From: Legionella donaldsonii
GTDB taxonomy: Bacteria; Pseudomonadota; Gammaproteobacteria; Legionellales; Legionellaceae
Length of the DNA: 64,000 nucleotides
Assembly (NCBI RefSeq): GCF_900452385.1
Contig: NZ_UGOA01000001.1
Coordinates: forward strand, 2,489,501-2,553,500
Direction: 5' to 3'
In this document: positions 63,196 through 64,000 of the stretch, piece after piece
How positions within the stretch are numbered: the stretch's first letter is position 1
Layout: every line of letters begins with the position of its first letter
The notes under the pieces: model-generated
What the model was told of the DNA's origin: nothing
The model's input: the letters and a program-made list of their open reading frames with translations, nothing else
The model's database searches: none
Position numbers and translations under genes: made by a program

Positions 63196-63999
63196 TTATC
63201 GACGCGATTTAAGAAAATAAGTGCACATCTTGCCCTTGCCTTTTACTTCAATTTCATCTCTTTTTTCAATGACAAACTGTTCTTCCAGTAGTAGTGCCAT
63301 TTTTTCCGTAATCTGAATTTCTCCGGGAATATTGGTAGCTTCCATCCGGCTTGCGATATTAACCACATTCCCCCAAACATCATAAATAAATTTTTTGTGT
63401 CCAATCACCCCGGCTATCACTGTTCCATAGGTCATTCCTATACGGGTTTGTAAGTCTATTGCATGAATTTGGGAAAATGTTTTTACTTTTTCTTTCATGG
63501 CCAGCGCAAAGTCTGCTATACGAAAGGCATGATCCGCTGCAGGCTCAGGAATTCCTGCTGCTGCCATATAAGAATCACCAATTGTTTTTATCTTTTCAAC
63601 ACCATATTTTTGTGCCAAATCATCAAAGTCATCAAAAAGACATCCTAAAATGTCAAACATTTTGTTAGTGCCTATTCTCGCCATCATGGCAGTGAAACCT
63701 ACGATATCACAGAAAAGAACACTTGCCTGAGGGTATTCATCAGCAATAATTTTTTCACCACGTTTAAGCCGCTCTGCGATGGATGATGGAAGGATGTTAA
63801 AAAGAAGAAGTTCATTTTCTTTGGCTGTTTTTGCAATTCGGTGTAAGGCTTTAATAATGGAAATCAACATAATAATAGTGGATAACACTGAAAGAATGAT
63901 AGCAATAGAAATGACCTGATTAATTTCTTGAGAAATCTCCTTATTTCTTTCAGTTGTTCTTGCCTTAATTTTTTCGAAAAACAACTGGATGGGAGCCAT
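63196..63999 (-). CDS. Class III adenylate cyclase, C-terminal part (continues beyond window)
   Basis: 267 residues are visible. The ATG at the very edge is probably an internal Met, as the segment before the membrane helix (about 28-50) reads like the end of a sensor domain. The cyclase domain starts LLFNILPSSIAERLKRGE. Metal-binding Asp occur in VLFCDIVGFT and GDSYMAAAG. The adenine-selecting pair is Lys in EKIKTIGDSYM and Asp in YDVWGNVVNIASRM, which also gives the Asn and Arg transition-state residues. All are intact, so it should make cAMP. Its N-terminal sensor is outside the window. Confidence 0.88.
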   Translation of the reverse strand: MAPIQLFFEKIKARTTERNKEISQEINQVISIAIILSVLSTIIMLISIIKALHRIAKTAKENELLLFNILPSSIAERLKRGEKIIADEYPQASVLFCDIVGFTAMMARIGTNKMFDILGCLFDDFDDLAQKYGVEKIKTIGDSYMAAAGIPEPAADHAFRIADFALAMKEKVKTFSQIHAIDLQTRIGMTYGTVIAGVIGHKKFIYDVWGNVVNIASRMEATNIPGEIQITEKMALLLEEQFVIEKRDEIEVKGKGKMCTYFLKSRR

Positions 64000-64000
64000 A

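Overview
The window is chromosomal DNA of a Legionella species that is probably not L. pneumophila. The main evidence is an almost complete Dot/Icm type IVB secretion locus on the minus strand (icmT-S-FIR-Q-P-O, icmN-M-L-K-E-G-C-D and icmJ-B, about 30.0-47.0 kb). Its gene order and protein lengths match Dot/Icm region II. A fast-evolving functional homologue (FIR) takes the place of icmR. The flanking housekeeping blocks are typical of gammaproteobacteria, and the intergenic DNA is moderately AT-rich.

Layout: (1) 1-3.6 kb, protein quality control on the minus strand: tig, clpP and the 5' two thirds of clpX, preceded by a Pro-Arg-His-Leu tRNA operon with a strong sigma-70 promoter. (2) 3.8-10.4 kb: a tyrosine recombinase, murI, and a 1415-residue helical-repeat protein with a PmrA-like operator upstream, a strong candidate Dot/Icm effector. 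(3) 10.4-23.6 kb, housekeeping: a small secreted Cys-rich protein, an ABC-F ATPase, a retropepsin-like protease, ridA, spoT, rpoZ, gmk, a yicC-family gene, rph, and the pilT/yggS/proC/yggT neighbourhood. (4) 23.6-29.9 kb, accessory: a small membrane protein with a clear promoter, an AhpD-like protein, a 147-residue protein ending in a CaaX-like tetrapeptide, and a two-gene RND efflux system. The RND genes occupy the side of icmB where L. pneumophila has tphA-icmF-icmH. (5) 30.0-47.3 kb: the Dot/Icm locus. It carries candidate CpxR and PmrA sites before FIR, an extended -10 promoter before icmQ, a sigma-70 promoter before icmT and a terminator-like hairpin between icmD and icmJ. (6) 47.4-53.2 kb: an acyltransferase/AMP-ligase fusion whose acyltransferase motifs are degenerate, and an 1128-residue membrane/coiled-coil protein with an E-block-like C terminus, a second effector candidate. 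(7) 53.3-64 kb, mostly housekeeping: a TVP38-family protein, a pabC-like gene, 5-FTHF cyclo-ligase, an EVE protein, P-II, ubiK, the YifB/ComM ATPase, an SDR, a cold-shock protein, yqgE-ruvX-pyrB and the C-terminal part of a class III adenylate cyclase. A six-copy tandem array of palindromic units lies at 58.7-59.5 kb.

How it fits together: DotL/DotM (icmO/P) with IcmS form the coupling complex that receives substrates. IcmE/G/K (DotG/F/H) with IcmN (DotK) build the envelope-spanning core. IcmB (DotO) is the cytoplasmic ATPase, and IcmQ with FIR is the pore-forming protein and its chaperone. The two large proteins could be cargo. Several small dispersed palindromic repeat families occur between genes. 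They are the least explained sequences here, and the tandem array is their most striking form.
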